64,000 nucleotides of DNA from Cheiracanthium punctorium (taxonomy: Eukaryota > Arthropoda > Arachnida > Araneae > Cheiracanthiidae). Location: positions 1,612,001 through 1,676,000 of the forward strand of contig JAWZYV010016944.1 of assembly GCA_038373885.1 (NCBI GenBank). Direction: 5' to 3'. The position numbers and the translations under genes were made by a program. The notes below the pieces were generated by a model, which did not search any database, had not been told where the DNA came from, and saw only the letters and a program-made list of their open reading frames with translations. Of the stretch, positions 23,666-35,640 are shown piece by piece (position 1 is the stretch's first letter; every line of letters starts with the position of its first letter).

Positions 23666-24120
23666 TTGTATAACTCTAAAACTTTAACCCGTAGATTTTT
23701 TTAACTTTGTATTTAGAACTATTGTAATATCTAACTGTTTTCAATATCTTTTTTGACAGCAATCGACTGAGAATTTATTTACATGGTGAGCCAAATGACT
23801 TTGAATACATTGAGGTGTATAGATGCATTCAATTCATTGAAGGTCTGTGGTCAATTACTACTTTGGCTATCCCCAAAATCTCGCTGACTATCTCAAGTTT
23901 GACGGCTTTTGGTGAAATATCGCCAAATAAAGTGTCAGAAGGAAATCTTTCAAATTGAACTCAGCTTGGCGATATCGAAATATTTGGCTAGAAATTGCTA
24001 AACCTTACTATTATTGATATTTTATCTCTTTCAAACAAATAAATTTAGAGGAAGTGCGTCGAAAATATTTTTGATCTAATGGACGTGCAAGGAAGTCATG
24101 TGTTGGACACATCAGATTTT

Positions 24121-25430
24121 TTATAGTTGGGAAATCCACTATTACGATAAATTATCTTATTAATCTCGGAAATTAACCACGTTAAATATGAAATAATTCA
24201 TTTTTGGACGGTCGAAACCACAGGTCAAGAGCGGGAATGCCAGTATGTTCGTTCAAATAAAATAATTAGAACCGAGAGGATCTTCGCACGGTCGGGGCAT
24301 CCGAGAAACCATAACCTCAGGCAAACTGAAAACAAAAAGAATTTTCGGATACTCTTGACCCACAAAGAAACTCACAAATTACTTGTCACATTTAAGATTA
24401 TTATGTCTTGCAAAAACATTTGAACGTAATACGATAATGAATGTTTTATCCGATTTTTTTATTATTTATTATATAGATTATTCTATTCCTCTTATATTTT
24501 TTTGAGCAAAATATTTTATATCATTTTAACGAGGATAAGTTGAAAAGTAATGTACATATGCTTGTAGAACACTAACGAAATGACCTTTAGAAGTGTCCCA
24601 AGCGGTATGTGGAAGTAACAGTCCCCCTGTACAAGCATGTACAGTTTAAATGCCTTCCGTGTATGCAGTATATTTTGAATGGTGGAGGTATTATTGTGCT
24701 AGATCTATCTATCCTCAGTTCGATTTCTTATGAATTAACCCATTAAATAAATTAAGAGGAGTTAAAAATATGTAACCTATAATTAGTAAAGACCGTCCAG
24801 ATATATAATGAAATAATTTTACAAGCATGTATTTTTAGAGGGGAAAAAATAGTGTTTAAAGGCACAGTTTAAAATACATATTGATTTGGAAGGTCCTAAA
24901 AATTTTACAGAAACAATTATTATTTTATGTGTGTAAGATTGTCTAGTTATATGTTTGCATATGGGAAAGGTGGGAAGTGTTAGAAATGCCAAATATATAT
25001 CCATGAACATTAACATTCATTAAAAAAATTACCTGAGTTGTACGAATAAATAACTTTAAACATCGCCAGTCTCACTATCTATTTACTCACTGTCTATGTC
25101 TTGCGGCATTTTTTCCGCACACTATTTTAACTCAAATTTTTTCATTTTGAATCAAGAAAATTCGTAAAAGTTGTGTTTTAGTTTATTATCGCACAAAACC
25201 TACAGATTAGCTCACCCAAGTTGGAGGAAGGGCTGGAATAAACCTCTCGCAAATATAACACGTGGGACCTTTTAGTTTTGTTTACATCTAATTAGCATTA
25301 GTAATACCATTAATTAGCACTAAACATAAATTGTAATATAATTAGCACTATTTATTTTCTCATTTAATTTAGCTCTATTACTTTAATGTGAGGGTGAACT
25401 CCTCCCCCTAAATATATATATATATATATA
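24121..25430. other. AT-rich DNA without a recognised gene
   Basis: No supported gene. A short GC-richer patch lies at 24220-24370. The stretch ends in a TA dinucleotide run (about 25412-25433). Confidence 0.4.
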
Positions 25431-25433
25431 TAT

Positions 25434-25505
25434 AGGTGCGTCACTGAGCAGGGCGCCCCTTGGTAACATTTGCTACGGGCCCCGCGCTGTCTTAATCCGG
25501 CACTG
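25434..25505. mobile_element. hAT-type end fragments
   Basis: Two adjacent right-end-like strings are present: GGTGCGTCACTG (to 25445) and CTGTCTTAATCCGGCACTG (to 25505). The latter is a typical hAT-MITE terminus on the minus strand. I could not find a matching left end or an 8-bp duplication, so these are called as fragments. Confidence 0.45.
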
Positions 25506-28144
25506 ACCATCCCATTCCCTACCGTATTTTGTGCATCACTATTTAAAATTGGATTTGACATCATACTGGGTTAATAAACGGTTATGCAAAAATTAAGCCT
25601 TGACTGAAATAACTCTGCATTGTACAGTGAAACTGTAACACCCTTAGAAGTTTATTAAGAAATTTGCCACTTTTGTTTTGTTTTGTTTTGCTTTGTTATG
25701 CATTTTTTTCTTTGTTTATTTTTTTGCAAACTCTTTAGAAATAACACTCTTAATCATCCTGAACCTTTACAATTTTTCTCAATACGTAGTTTCTAAGATA
25801 CGCAGAAAGATATGCATTTTATTAGAATTAACATATCCAAGTGAACATTATGGAAAGATTATGGTCCTATGTAGAAAACTCAATTGGTACGTCTTTTTTG
25901 TTCGTATTTCCGAAAACAGTTTACCTCTATTTTGCAAAGAATGCGTATTTAATTAATAAATAAGATTAGACTTGTTTCGTAATCCATAGAAAAAAGTTAT
26001 AAATAACAAATGCATGCATGTTTTTAACTAAATGCTTTCACATTTAATAATTTATAAAATCTAACATTGAAAACGTGCTTATGGCAACTAGAATTTATTC
26101 AAATTAAAATAAGATATATGATTTATCAATTACTTTACGGTTAAAAGAATGCATAGATGTAGTTGATAAAGAGATAAAAAGAAATATTTCCTGGGTAATT
26201 CTAAATTTAAAAAAGCGATGTAAGCCCAGATGAATTTCGTAATTATATTTTCTTTTGTGATATGCCTCAAATAATATAATTAAGGTCATATTAATTTGTT
26301 CAAAGTTTAGCCGCAGATGAAAAGGATGTCGTTAAAAAATAAATACCTAAAAGCGGATTTTTATAGAGAAATTTCGGATGAAAGATAATTTTTTTACACA
26401 TCCTTTTCAGACGTGCTTTGTGTACCTATTGTTAAATAGTTAGCATTTTTTTTTTATTTCAGGAAGCTGTTTTCTCGATTTTCTAAAAAGATATTTCATA
26501 CAGAATTAAGTTGAGTTATCTAGTTTAGTAGAGTTGATCTTTAAAGGCTGTAGCTACATTTTTACATTGAACCTGCTACTTAACGATGTATTTTTAAAAA
26601 AATGATGTGGTTTAGGTAAAGTAATTATGTCAATCCCTTCAGAATTTTTAGAATACCTCTTTACAAACTTTAATATACACTACAAACTATAATGTATCTA
26701 TATCAGGTACGAAACTTCCAGAAAAAAATCTTAAACATCGAAATTTAATAGGATGTGTCACTCTCCGAATTTTTTTGATGTGCTACTTCACGTTAAATAT
26801 TTTTTCAGAAGGTTTAACGAAGGACACTGTTATTTCATTTATTACCGTGTAGTGCAGCTTATAAAAAATCATCCTTTTTTTTGAGTCCTTGAAGTAATCA
26901 GTTTATTTTCCTTTGTGTATAAAGCCCGTGAGATAGATTTCGTTTCTTCGAACAACAGCCTTAAACAGCAATTTTTTAAACCCTTAACCTCTATTTCAAG
27001 AAATCTCTCTCCCCGATCTCGTTGAAATCAATGCATTTTGGGTGCACCTCTGTTTAAATTGAGTTATTGCATACCGAAAAATTGAGAGAATTTAATACAT
27101 CTAGCAACAAATTACCGGGGAAATTATATGAGAAAGGTGTACAAGTACATACATATGCGCCCTAGACAGTTAAAGCGTATATATACGCCAGGAGCAGTTA
27201 AGGGTATAAAAAAGAATTGGGCAATAATAGAATTTGAGATAGCTAATTTCTATCTAGAGCTTACGTAATATTGGACTGACCTAAAAATTCGTTTTTTCCC
27301 CCCCTGCTTGATAGAGAGCTGATGATTTTACAGATATTGCCTCATTATTTGGCAACAAGCAAATAATGAGTTTTTGTTGTAAGTTTTAACAAAAATCCAC
27401 GCAAAAATCATTTGATGTTTTCATCGCTATTTATGTTAAAGATGGAGGACAAGAAGCAACATTTTTGGCATATCATGTATTTCTATTTCAAGAAGCATAA
27501 AAAGCACAACTGAAACGAAGAATAAAATTTGTAAAGGTATGGAAAAGTTCTTGTGATTGCTCGAGCGTGTCAGAAATAGTTTGCAAAGTTTCTTTATAAG
27601 AATTCTCGTTGAACATTTCACCCCCTCTTTGGACAAATTGAAGTTGAAAGCGATGAAATCAAAACGATAATTAAAAACAATAAACTCTATTTTTTACATG
27701 TGAGATACTCATTGTTCTCAAGAAATCCAAATCAAATATCGAAAATCATTTACGCTATACATTTTTAAAAAATCTCTCGATCAACTCAATATTTTGATCT
27801 CTAATTATGCATCTTGTGTACTTTAGTTAATCTTACTAAACACAGAATGGAACTCTCCTAGAAAACTTCCTACAATTAGCATGGATAATAGCTTTTCTAA
27901 TCATTCATTTTCTCAAACCATAACTGTATAATGAATTATGAGCATTCATTTTTCATGATCACAGGTCTTATTTTCTTAGTACTGTGACACGGTAAAAAAA
28001 AATTTGTCACGAATATTTCTGTGACCACTATAACAAAAGTATTTGACAAATCAAAATTAATATTTAAAAAAAAAGGTCTTTGAGGAAAAACATCCAATTT
28101 GCGCAACCGTATACGTACAGCCATCTTCGATCAAACCCGTTTAG
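25506..28144. other. AT-rich DNA without a recognised gene
   Basis: No supported gene. A TTTTG pentamer run lies at about 25676-25700, and a short palindromic GCGTATATATACGC lies near 27174. Open frames up to 92 codons have no recognised domains. Confidence 0.4.
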
Positions 28145-28645
28145 CCCTTTAACGCGCAGTGTTCCCGCTCTGGGAACACCAAACTCTGACGTTTTGACTG
28201 TTGCCAGTCACGAAGAATAGATTTGATGTCTATAAAAAATAGTTGCGGGTGACATAGCTCCACGAGATTCCTTTACTTTTTAGCACGTCATTTCCCGTAA
28301 AAAAAATTGTCACGATTCTTTTTAGCAGCACTGACATCTGCTGCATAATGGAAGAATGCGAGACCAGCTGGATAGATTGCCCAATGCTGAATAAAGGGCA
28401 GCCGTTGCCATCGCTCGACTTAACTACCAGCAATATGGCGGACGATCGAAACGTTCATCGCGTGCCACAGATCTAGAGACCCTTTCTTTGACGACAGCTG
28501 GCAGCCAGCTGTCGTCAAAAAAAGGGTCTAGATCTGTGGCACGCGATGAACGTTTCGATCGTCCGCCATATTGCTGGTAGTTAAGTCGAGCGATGACAAC
28601 GGCTGCCCTTTTTTCAGCATTGGGAAAGGGTTGCGCCTCAAAGGA
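28145..28645. mobile_element. piggyBac-like MITE carrying a long palindrome
   Basis: The left end reads CCCTTTAACGCGCAGTGTTCCC and is preceded by TTAG. The right end mirrors it loosely (GGGTTGCGCCTCAAAGG) and is followed by ATTAA. A CCCTTT start with a TTAA target is typical of piggyBac-type elements; here the target is imperfect on the left. An 8-bp hairpin (28159-28166 with 28172-28179) sits just inside the left end. The interior holds the 245-bp palindrome annotated separately. No transposase is present. Confidence 0.45.
28380..28624. repeat. 245-bp near-perfect palindrome
   Basis: The two arms are each about 121 bp, with a 3-nt spacer (CAG, 28502-28504). Only a few differences separate them: AATAAA against AAAAAA, GCC against GTC, and a small indel near CTAGAGACCC. 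The arms are clearly richer in GC than their surroundings. The left arm contains CAATATGGCGGACGATCG, where ATG would open a 13-codon frame ending at TAG. High arm identity means recent formation or ongoing correction. Confidence 0.95.
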
Positions 28646-28655
28646 TTAAAGTGAT

Positions 28656-29795
28656 TGCCTTAAAGTATTGAGTCTGAAACACTGCAGGAAGCATTCAGAT
28701 TCTCATCAGTTCGGGGCCTCCACCTATATCCTTTCCCCGAAATTTCACCACCCCTTCCATTGCATGACTCAGAATGACTTTTCATGTAAATGAGATTGTA
28801 ATTAAGACGAATCACACAAGCTGTATCATGGAGCATTACAACCTCAAGAACCGTAGCAGGAAAGGACTTACTTTATGTAACATCTGCTATCTTTCTGAAA
28901 TAGATTTCTGCCCCCCCCCCTCCCCGTTTCTTTCTTTAGTGGAGAACATATAGATTGCGTGTCTCAGAGAGATCGTGATGGCACATAAGAAGGAAGATAA
29001 TTGGTCACTATTGATTCCTTTTCTTTTACTATCTCTCGAAGATCTGAGAAAAGGAGAATGCTCATTCAAATAACAGACAATGACGAAAAAAATGTGGTGT
29101 ATTCAGCCAAAAATTTTTGAAACTTAACAAAAAAGAAAAAAAAAATCCAATAATGACCATTAAAAAAATGTAATATCTCGAATACGCTTTCTGATATTAA
29201 AGGATGCTCTCCCCCTTTTCTTATCACCATACTTTATTATATTTTTTTTATCGAAGTTGTTAAATATAATGTCATTGAAGATGTCAACAAAGGATGGTGT
29301 AAAATATTAATTCGCTCGTTTCATATTGCAATTTCTATTCAGATGTCTTACAATGAATAGTTTGTAATTTAGTCGTTTAATCATTTATATTGAGCGCACA
29401 GTATTTTTAGAATATCTATTGTATAAATAATAAACTAAACTTTAATTGATTAAGTAAACCGTGTTTTCAAATAACCGATGTGAATTTTAAAATAGGATTA
29501 ATTCTGCTCTTAAAAAATAATTGTGAACAAGTATTAGCCTCGAAAAAGATGAAGATAAAACGTTGAGGTATTTTAACCGTATTTTAAAAATGTTGATGAT
29601 ATCGTCTGTTAAATGGTCTTTTGGGCGTTTCATTTTGGAAGATAATAAGTGCTACTATACTCTCATATTCCATTGATGTTGCTGTTTCTTCAGTTATTTT
29701 CTGATGCAAGAATAAACGTAGAATTTCTTTTTCTAAGCAATTCCTATACCAAGCGGCAATATGTATTGACGTGCACAACCCTAGAGCATACTTCA
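28656..29795. other. DNA without a recognised gene
   Basis: No supported gene. There is a C homopolymer near 28911-28920, and AT-rich sequence beyond 29080. Confidence 0.4.
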
Positions 29796-29803
29796 AGTGA
29801 AGT

Positions 29804-30267
29804 CAGGCAGATGTCCAGGGAAGGAGCTGAGGGGGCTGTAGCCCAACCTCAAAATCTGACACTTTTTATACCATACCCTACGTATGACTAACTAATGTGA
29901 CGATTTCACACAGAAATTGTATATTTTAAAATTTTAGTGACCACGATTATGAATTATAAAATAGGTTTTGGTAAAAAAAGATTGTATTTGATTTATGTTA
30001 CAGTTCGGTTTTTTTTTATAGTTTATAATCAATATTTCAGAAAAAAATGATGATTTATTTAACTTGAATTATTTAATTGTAGAAATTGAATTAATTTGAT
30101 TGAATTAATTGTAGATTTGATCTCTTGGCGATATTTTTTACTGAACACACCTCATACTCAATTCTGATGATTTCTATGGACACAAATCGAGGAGAAAAAG
30201 TAAACTTAGCTTACAATTTGATGCACAGCCCCTCTCCCCCCGAAATAAAATCCTGCCTAGGGGACTG
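29804..30267. mobile_element. hAT-type element (464 bp) with 8-bp TSD
   Basis: It is bounded by CAG at 29804 and ACTG at 30267, with candidate duplications AGTGAAGT (29796-29803) and AGTAAAGT (30268-30275), one mismatch. The right end (CGAAATAAAATCCTG) and the left region (TGAGGGGGCTGTAGCCC) match the 121-bp element at 51182-51302, so they are long and short versions of one family. The interior is AT-rich and non-coding. Confidence 0.7.
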
Positions 30268-30371
30268 AGTAAAGTAGTTGTACGTATAATCAACTAAAAT
30301 CAAACCAAGTCTGATTTATTTGTTGAAAGAGGGATGCTTTCGCGAAATTTGCTACAGTGCATCTTGAAATT

Positions 30372-30640
30372 TCCGACACCTTTCCAACGAGACGTGGTGT
30401 TGAACTCAGTGTCAACGGACGCGGGCTCGAATCCCGGATGATCGAAGTCCACTGTGTATATGCGACAGACGCGTACGTTCAATCTGTGGATACATGTGTC
30501 CTCTTACTGGATATGTAGATAGGTGGGAGAGAAATGCTAATCCTGGAATGACTGCCTTTACGATGACGCTCTAAGTTGTGGGAAACCTTCCCACCCAGTG
30601 TGAAGTAGAACCCCTATTTAAAACAGGGCGTCCACCAACA
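30372..30640 (+). mobile_element. tRNA-derived SINE, second family
   Basis: A B-box-like GGGCTCGAATCCCGG lies at about 30423-30437. It is preceded by GTGTTGAACTCAGTGTCAAC in the A-box position. The body includes TGGGAAACCTTCCCACCC, a small palindrome, and AACAGGGCGTCCACCAAC. That last segment recurs alone near 32817-32838, marking another fragment. There is no tRNA folding beyond the promoter boxes. Confidence 0.6.
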
Positions 30641-30713
30641 GAGTAGCCTTGGGGTAGAGGATCCCAGAGTAGCCTTGGGGTCTACCCTAGAGTAGCCTTG
30701 GGGTAGAGGACCG
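30641..30713 (+). repeat. Three-unit minisatellite (23-26 bp)
   Basis: GAGTAGCCTTGGGGT starts at 30641, 30667 and 30690, followed by AGAGGATCCCA, CTACCCTA and AGAGGACCGCC. It lies at the 3' edge of the SINE and probably grew from its tail. Confidence 0.9.
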
Positions 30714-31961
30714 CCGAAACTGGCGTTCATAGCTTTTAGCTAAAGCAATCCAGTGCAACTAGACTGACAATTTTCGGCAAAAATAAATAAATAAAATGTA
30801 AACATCCTAAACGGCTTTACTACAGATTTAAATCAGTCTTTACTTTAATTGGGAATGGTTTACTATTTATACCACAAAAGTAAAATGTCTGAAGCCTATT
30901 TCTGAGTAAAGAGGAATGTTTCAAAACGTTGCATATAGTGTTTATTATTATTATTATTATTATTATTTTAATGATCAATTTACATCTCCACATTTTTTAA
31001 AGATCGATCGAAGTTACAGCGCCTCTATAGTGATTTTCAACAATTTCGAAGAAGCGTGTATAATATTTCTTTTAAATAAAAAAAGATCGTGTAGTGCTTT
31101 CGTTTTATTTAAATATTCTTTCCAAATTCAAGAATTTTTAACAGTCCTACGATGTCCTTATTCCATTTACACTTACAAATGAAAAAAAAAAAGAAAAGTG
31201 AAATTGCGTTATTCTGCTTAGGGCGGTATCCTGTGCCATTTGCAATGTTCCAGAGTACCACCAGCGGCACGCGCACCACTAGTTAACAAGCACTGGAGCA
31301 CAAAGGGCAGCCCTAAGTCCATGTATGTACAGCCCTGGGTGGGTGGAATATGTAATTCTCCCCCTGTGTCTTGATACTGGCGAGGATATTAGAACTGCAA
31401 TGCATTAATACTAAAAAAGGCTATCACTGTGTCTGTCTGGAGTTAAAAAAAAAAAAAAGTCCATTATCTCAACTGCTTTTGCCGTAAACCTGTCATTACT
31501 GACCCACAAAATGCAGAACGGAAAAGATCTTCGTTTAGCGTTTGCATCAGAACTGGCCCTGAGATGTAAATGATGATCTTGGTTATCGACTTCCGTTGCC
31601 TCCTATTATTTATTCTGTCTCAAGGTGGAGAGTAACGCTAAGTCGTAAATAAGAAAATTTTCGTTCAGCTTAAGACAATTCGTGACGCAAAGTGTATTTT
31701 TAGATGGGAGAGAAAAATCTATGAGGTACAGTAAACAGTAAAATTTGTTCTGACTATGACAACAGTAAAATTTGTTCTGACCATTAACGCCACTTACGTC
31801 TCCCAAAAAACTGTACATGAATGATCGAATTTTGTATCTTGATTTCGTCTTACTCGTCCCCCGATTAAATAAATAAATAAAAATAAAAAAGGATAAGAAA
31901 AAAAATAACAAGTATTACACGTTTGCAAATGCAAGCCTATGCAATTTCACAATCGTAAAAC
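30714..31961. other. DNA without a recognised gene; TTA microsatellite
   Basis: No supported gene. A TTA/TAT microsatellite lies at about 30940-30967. A GC-richer block at 31220-31350 is bounded by CTTAGGGC and GCCCTAAG, possibly a worn inverted-repeat element, without a clear target duplication. A near-duplicate AACAGTAAAATTTGTTCTGA occurs at about 31733 and 31761. Confidence 0.4.
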
Positions 31962-31963
31962 TA

Positions 31964-32477
31964 CCACATAAAAACCCTTGACGTGTTAAAAGCTTGTGAC
32001 GCAGCATTTTACTTTATAGCTATGAATTCTAAATATGGATCATGAAAAGGGCAAGTAAAATTTATGTAAATGTTTTCTTTGTAACATACTACGTATTTGA
32101 GTACATTTCACTTAGTTTGGATACTACGACACAAAGTAAACATTTAAGTAAATTTTTTGCCCTTTTGGATAGCCTGACGCAAAAGATAAATTAAATTATT
32201 GAAATAAATTCATTTGAATATAAAATATAGACTCAGTGAAAGTGTGATATATTTGACAGTGTAATTGATAATTAAAAGCGTCACTTGAATGTGTAAATCT
32301 TCTTTATGAAATAAAACAAAAGTAATTGTAATGGAATTTAAAAACAAATCTCATAAAGTCACACTAGGGCGTCACTCAAAATTTGATATTATATTTAAGA
32401 CCCATACTTAGAATTCATAGAAATAAATTAAAATGCTGCGTCACAGGCTTTTAACCCGAAGGGTTTTTGTATGGGGA
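31964..32477. mobile_element. MITE (514 bp) with about 80-bp inverted ends and inner hairpin
   Basis: The left arm (about 31964-32040, with GTGACGCAGCATTTTA and TATGAATTCTAA) is mirrored at about 32400-32477. TA lies at both edges, suggesting a Tc1/mariner-type insertion. A second inverted repeat is nested inside: 32047-32092 (GGGCAAGTAAAATTTATGTA) against 32121-32166. The motif GTGACGC or its complement recurs about five times across the element. No coding frame is present. Confidence 0.7.
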
Positions 32478-33575
32478 TATCATTACTTTTTAGAGGTATG
32501 ATCAGAAGATAATAAATTAGTTTTACGGACGAACTTCAGAAATTTGCTTGGCACTCAGTTATGTAAATAAATAGTCAAATCTGTTTTCACGCAGTATCAG
32601 AGTATTTGATTAAAAAAAGTCACAACGAGCTCTTTGTAACAGATGTGTAATAGAAGATTGACATGTTTTTGTTAGAATTTATTACGTGGAGAATCCAATA
32701 ATAAAACGAGGTAAAAACTTATGTATATATTACTCAATTTTTGGCTTTTCAACTTAATAATGCTGATTGAAAAATAAATGTTAATACTACTTATCAATGT
32801 AATAATAAGTTTAAAACAGGACGTCCACCAATGGAGGTTAAAATCGTATCATAATATTATATCCATAGATAATAAAAATAGTATTATATCCTGAGCGACA
32901 TAAAAAAACTCGCCCGTTCAGTAGCCATTTCCAAACTCAAAAGCAGCATTTTTTGCATAATTTTTTAGTTAAAAAATAAACATACGTCACTTAACTTCAG
33001 TTAAGAAGAAATGAATAAAATGAGAAATTTAAAAACTTCATTCGTTATATAACAGAACATATAGTACATTCATTTTTGTAGAACGATTAAAAAAACAGAT
33101 TAGACTGTTTGATGAACGATCAATAGCAACTTTTTAGAAAAAGGGGAGTTGACAAAAACCGAAATCTGATTTTCAGATTACTCGCCTGGAGTTAACTTCA
33201 AGTCGCCAAAAACTTGAAAATAGTATGAAAATGACAATTTTTATTCAAAAAAGTCGCCCGACACCTTATCTTTAAATCAAGAGCAAAAATCGCCTTTTTA
33301 GTCGCCAGGAACACCATAAATCAATAATAAAGTTATTGTTAATTTCGATAGCTTTCTTCCCCCTCCCTTTTTTTTTTAATAGATGGCGCCAAACTCGTTT
33401 TTGAAACGAAGCCACCAGGAAACAACGTATGATGTGAACTCTAAGAATCTTAGTTTTTAATCTGTAAATAAATGTTTTAAACATAAAATGATGTACTTTT
33501 CTTATTCTACCATTTGATATAACTAATTCTACTTTTTTAATCCCTGCAGAAACAAGTTTATCACTGTTTACTGAA
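32478..33575. other. AT-rich DNA without a recognised gene
   Basis: No supported gene. It contains a SINE-tail fragment at about 32811-32840 (AAAACAGGACGTCCACCAA). Confidence 0.4.
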
Positions 33576-35640
33576 TCTTATAATTAAAAATGAAATTCTG
33601 TTTGTTTGTTTGTTTGTGGATTTGAGTTGTATACAAATCCACAAAAATGGACCTATCAGCCTGAAATTTTGCACAGATATGTAAAATAATATAGAATAAA
33701 TCATAGTCCACTTTAAAACTTTGAAAGTCCACCCGTTCCCGGAATTTAAGAGATTTTTTATGTTCTCCATGCAAAAACCTTTCCGTAATTGTAACCCCTG
33801 TAGTGAAAAAAGTGTGAAATAAGGATCGTGGTTGCCATGTGTGGCGATTTTGCCGAATAAGATGTTTTAAATTCTCAAAGTAAAAATAAAAGAATAATAA
33901 TGATTTTTTTTTGTTAGTTTATATTCGTAAGGTTATTTTTTTTAAATTATAATATCGTGTGCATGGGAAAACAGAGCAGGAATGAAATGTTTTATACGCA
34001 AAACAATAAGAATTGAAGATTTCCGAGGCTAATATGTAATTTTTTTTTTAGTTTGGCGAAAAAATAAAATGGCTCAAATGCTGATTTTGAGAAAGTGAGT
34101 TCTAGCGGTTTACACAGTTTTCGGCTTGGCGCAATTTATTGAGAGCTTAAGAAAATAGATTTTTGAAAGCAAGTGCAAACATTTTATTAGAATACAGCGT
34201 TAAATTTTAATGATCCGTGAAGAAATAATGCAGTTATTAAGGGATTTCAAGCGATCTATCTTCAGAATTCTCGCCAATTGAGTACATTGATTTAAGTTGG
34301 GGGAATTCCGCCAAATTTCAGAAAATTGAAATTTTCTCATTTAGTACATCGGAGTAACGATGAATAAAACACGTTATAGTTGATAATTTTAAAAAATTCG
34401 GTTGTATTAAGGTATTCCCCTTTTCAAATAAATGTGTGCTTTACTTTTTGGCTGCCGAACCATTTCCCATATTGATTGCTGCTAAGTCAATGCTTCGAAT
34501 GATTTCCTGAAAAAACTCTTGCAAAATGGCGTATGTTGGCACTTTGGCGAGGCTTAGATTTGAAACTGGATTTTATTTGAGACTGGGATATATAATGATA
34601 CTGGTTATAGATAAAAATGAATGTTGGTATGTGTGTATGAGGTTGAAAAACTCCACCGTTGCACCATGAAATTTGGTTCACCTAAGTCTTTTATCATTGA
34701 GAAGCATTTTATGCTATCCGTTTTCCTCTAACTTGTGACTAGGTGGCGCAGCAGAACGTCGAATTCTATTCCGTTTAGCCGTTTACTATGCGAATATCGT
34801 CAAACCGATTTCGATGAAATTTGGTACACGCGAATATTAGAACACGGAGAATATTTTTCAGTATCCATTTTGCTGTAACTTGCCGCTAAATGGCGCTGCA
34901 ACACATCAACTTCTATACCGTTCGACCGATCGGCATAAAATTTCTTATACTTACACATTTCAGCACGAAGAATATATTCTAACTGTGTTCCTTTTGATGT
35001 TACTCACCACTAGATGGCACTGCAATGCATTATTATTTTAACTCGCCACTAGATGACGCTGCAGCAGGCCAAATTCTTGACCATTCAAACGGTCGCTATG
35101 AAAATCAGTATACATAGCTATTTGAACAATGAGAATATTTTGGCGTTATCCATTTTGCTATAACTCGCCACTTGACGGCACTGTAGCAAATCATTACTTT
35201 AATTAACCACTAGATTGCGCTGCAGGGTATCACTTCTTGACTGTGCAACTGATCGCTATGAAAATAGGTATACATAGATATTTGAACACGGGGAAGAGTT
35301 TGGCGCTATCCATTTTCCTATATAATTTGCCACTAGATGTCGCGTCGTCAGGGCTGTCCAGCCGATCGTCCTGAAATTTCGTATTCATCGATATCTGAAT
35401 GCGAAGAATATTTCCGCCGTATCCGTTTTGCTAAAACTCTCCACTAGATTGCGCTACGCCGCATGGCCTTCTGCACCTTACAAACGATTGCCTTGAAATT
35501 CGGTATGCATGGTTATTGAACACAATATAAAGCGATATCCATTTTGCTATATCTCTTTATTACAATAAATAGTAATCCCCACAAATCGTAATATCAAAAA
35601 GTCCATTCATTCCCGTGCGAAGAACGGGTACTTCAGCTAG
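33576..35640 (+). mobile_element. Non-autonomous Helitron, second type (2.07 kb)
   Basis: The 5' end TCTTATAATTAAAAATG follows host A. A TTTG run and GTGGATTTGAGTTG come next. The 3' end is CCCGT/ACGGG hairpin sequence, then TACTTCAGCTAG, followed by host T. The last 15 bases (GGGTACTTCAGCTAG) equal those of the Helitron at 38968-40608, although the interior differs. From about 34726 to 35560 the body consists of degenerate units of roughly 110-160 bp built on TCCATTTTGCTATAACTCGC and CACTAGATGGCGCTGCA. No Rep/helicase frame is present. Confidence 0.8.

Larger units (their letters stand above)
21769..24120 (+). mobile_element. Composite non-coding repeat element of tandem arrays (2.35 kb)
   Basis: It opens with the hairpin TTACTTCCTT (21773-21782) paired with AAGGAAGTAA (21794-21803), followed by TGTGATC. 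It closes with GTGCAAGGAAGTCATGTGTT and ACATCAGATTTTTT near 24086-24122, so the AAGGAAGT motif stands at both ends. Inside, in order, are a TACG microsatellite, five 173-bp units, a single palindromic block near 23165, and three 86-89-bp units. No transposase or replicase frame exists, and all open frames follow the repeat phase. From memory this type of TTACTTCC-ended repeat occurs in several arthropods; its superfamily is unknown to me. Confidence 0.6.

Noticed and set aside
23290..23673. Three open frames with repeated residues (MPK..SP, GEFWRNIAKFGD)
   Set aside because: They follow the 86-89-bp tandem array in phase and have no start context or domain; they are repeat artefacts.
25449..25505. 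57-bp hAT MITE CAGGGCG...GGCACTG
   Set aside because: The flanking 8-mers TCACTGAG and ACCATCCC do not match, so only a fragment is called.
30423..30437. tRNA gene (B box GGGCTCGAATCCCGG)
   Set aside because: No acceptor or anticodon stem can be formed around it; it fits a SINE head.
31220..31350. Inverted CTTAGGGC / GCCCTAAG as a transposon
   Set aside because: Only 8 bp match and no target duplication was found.
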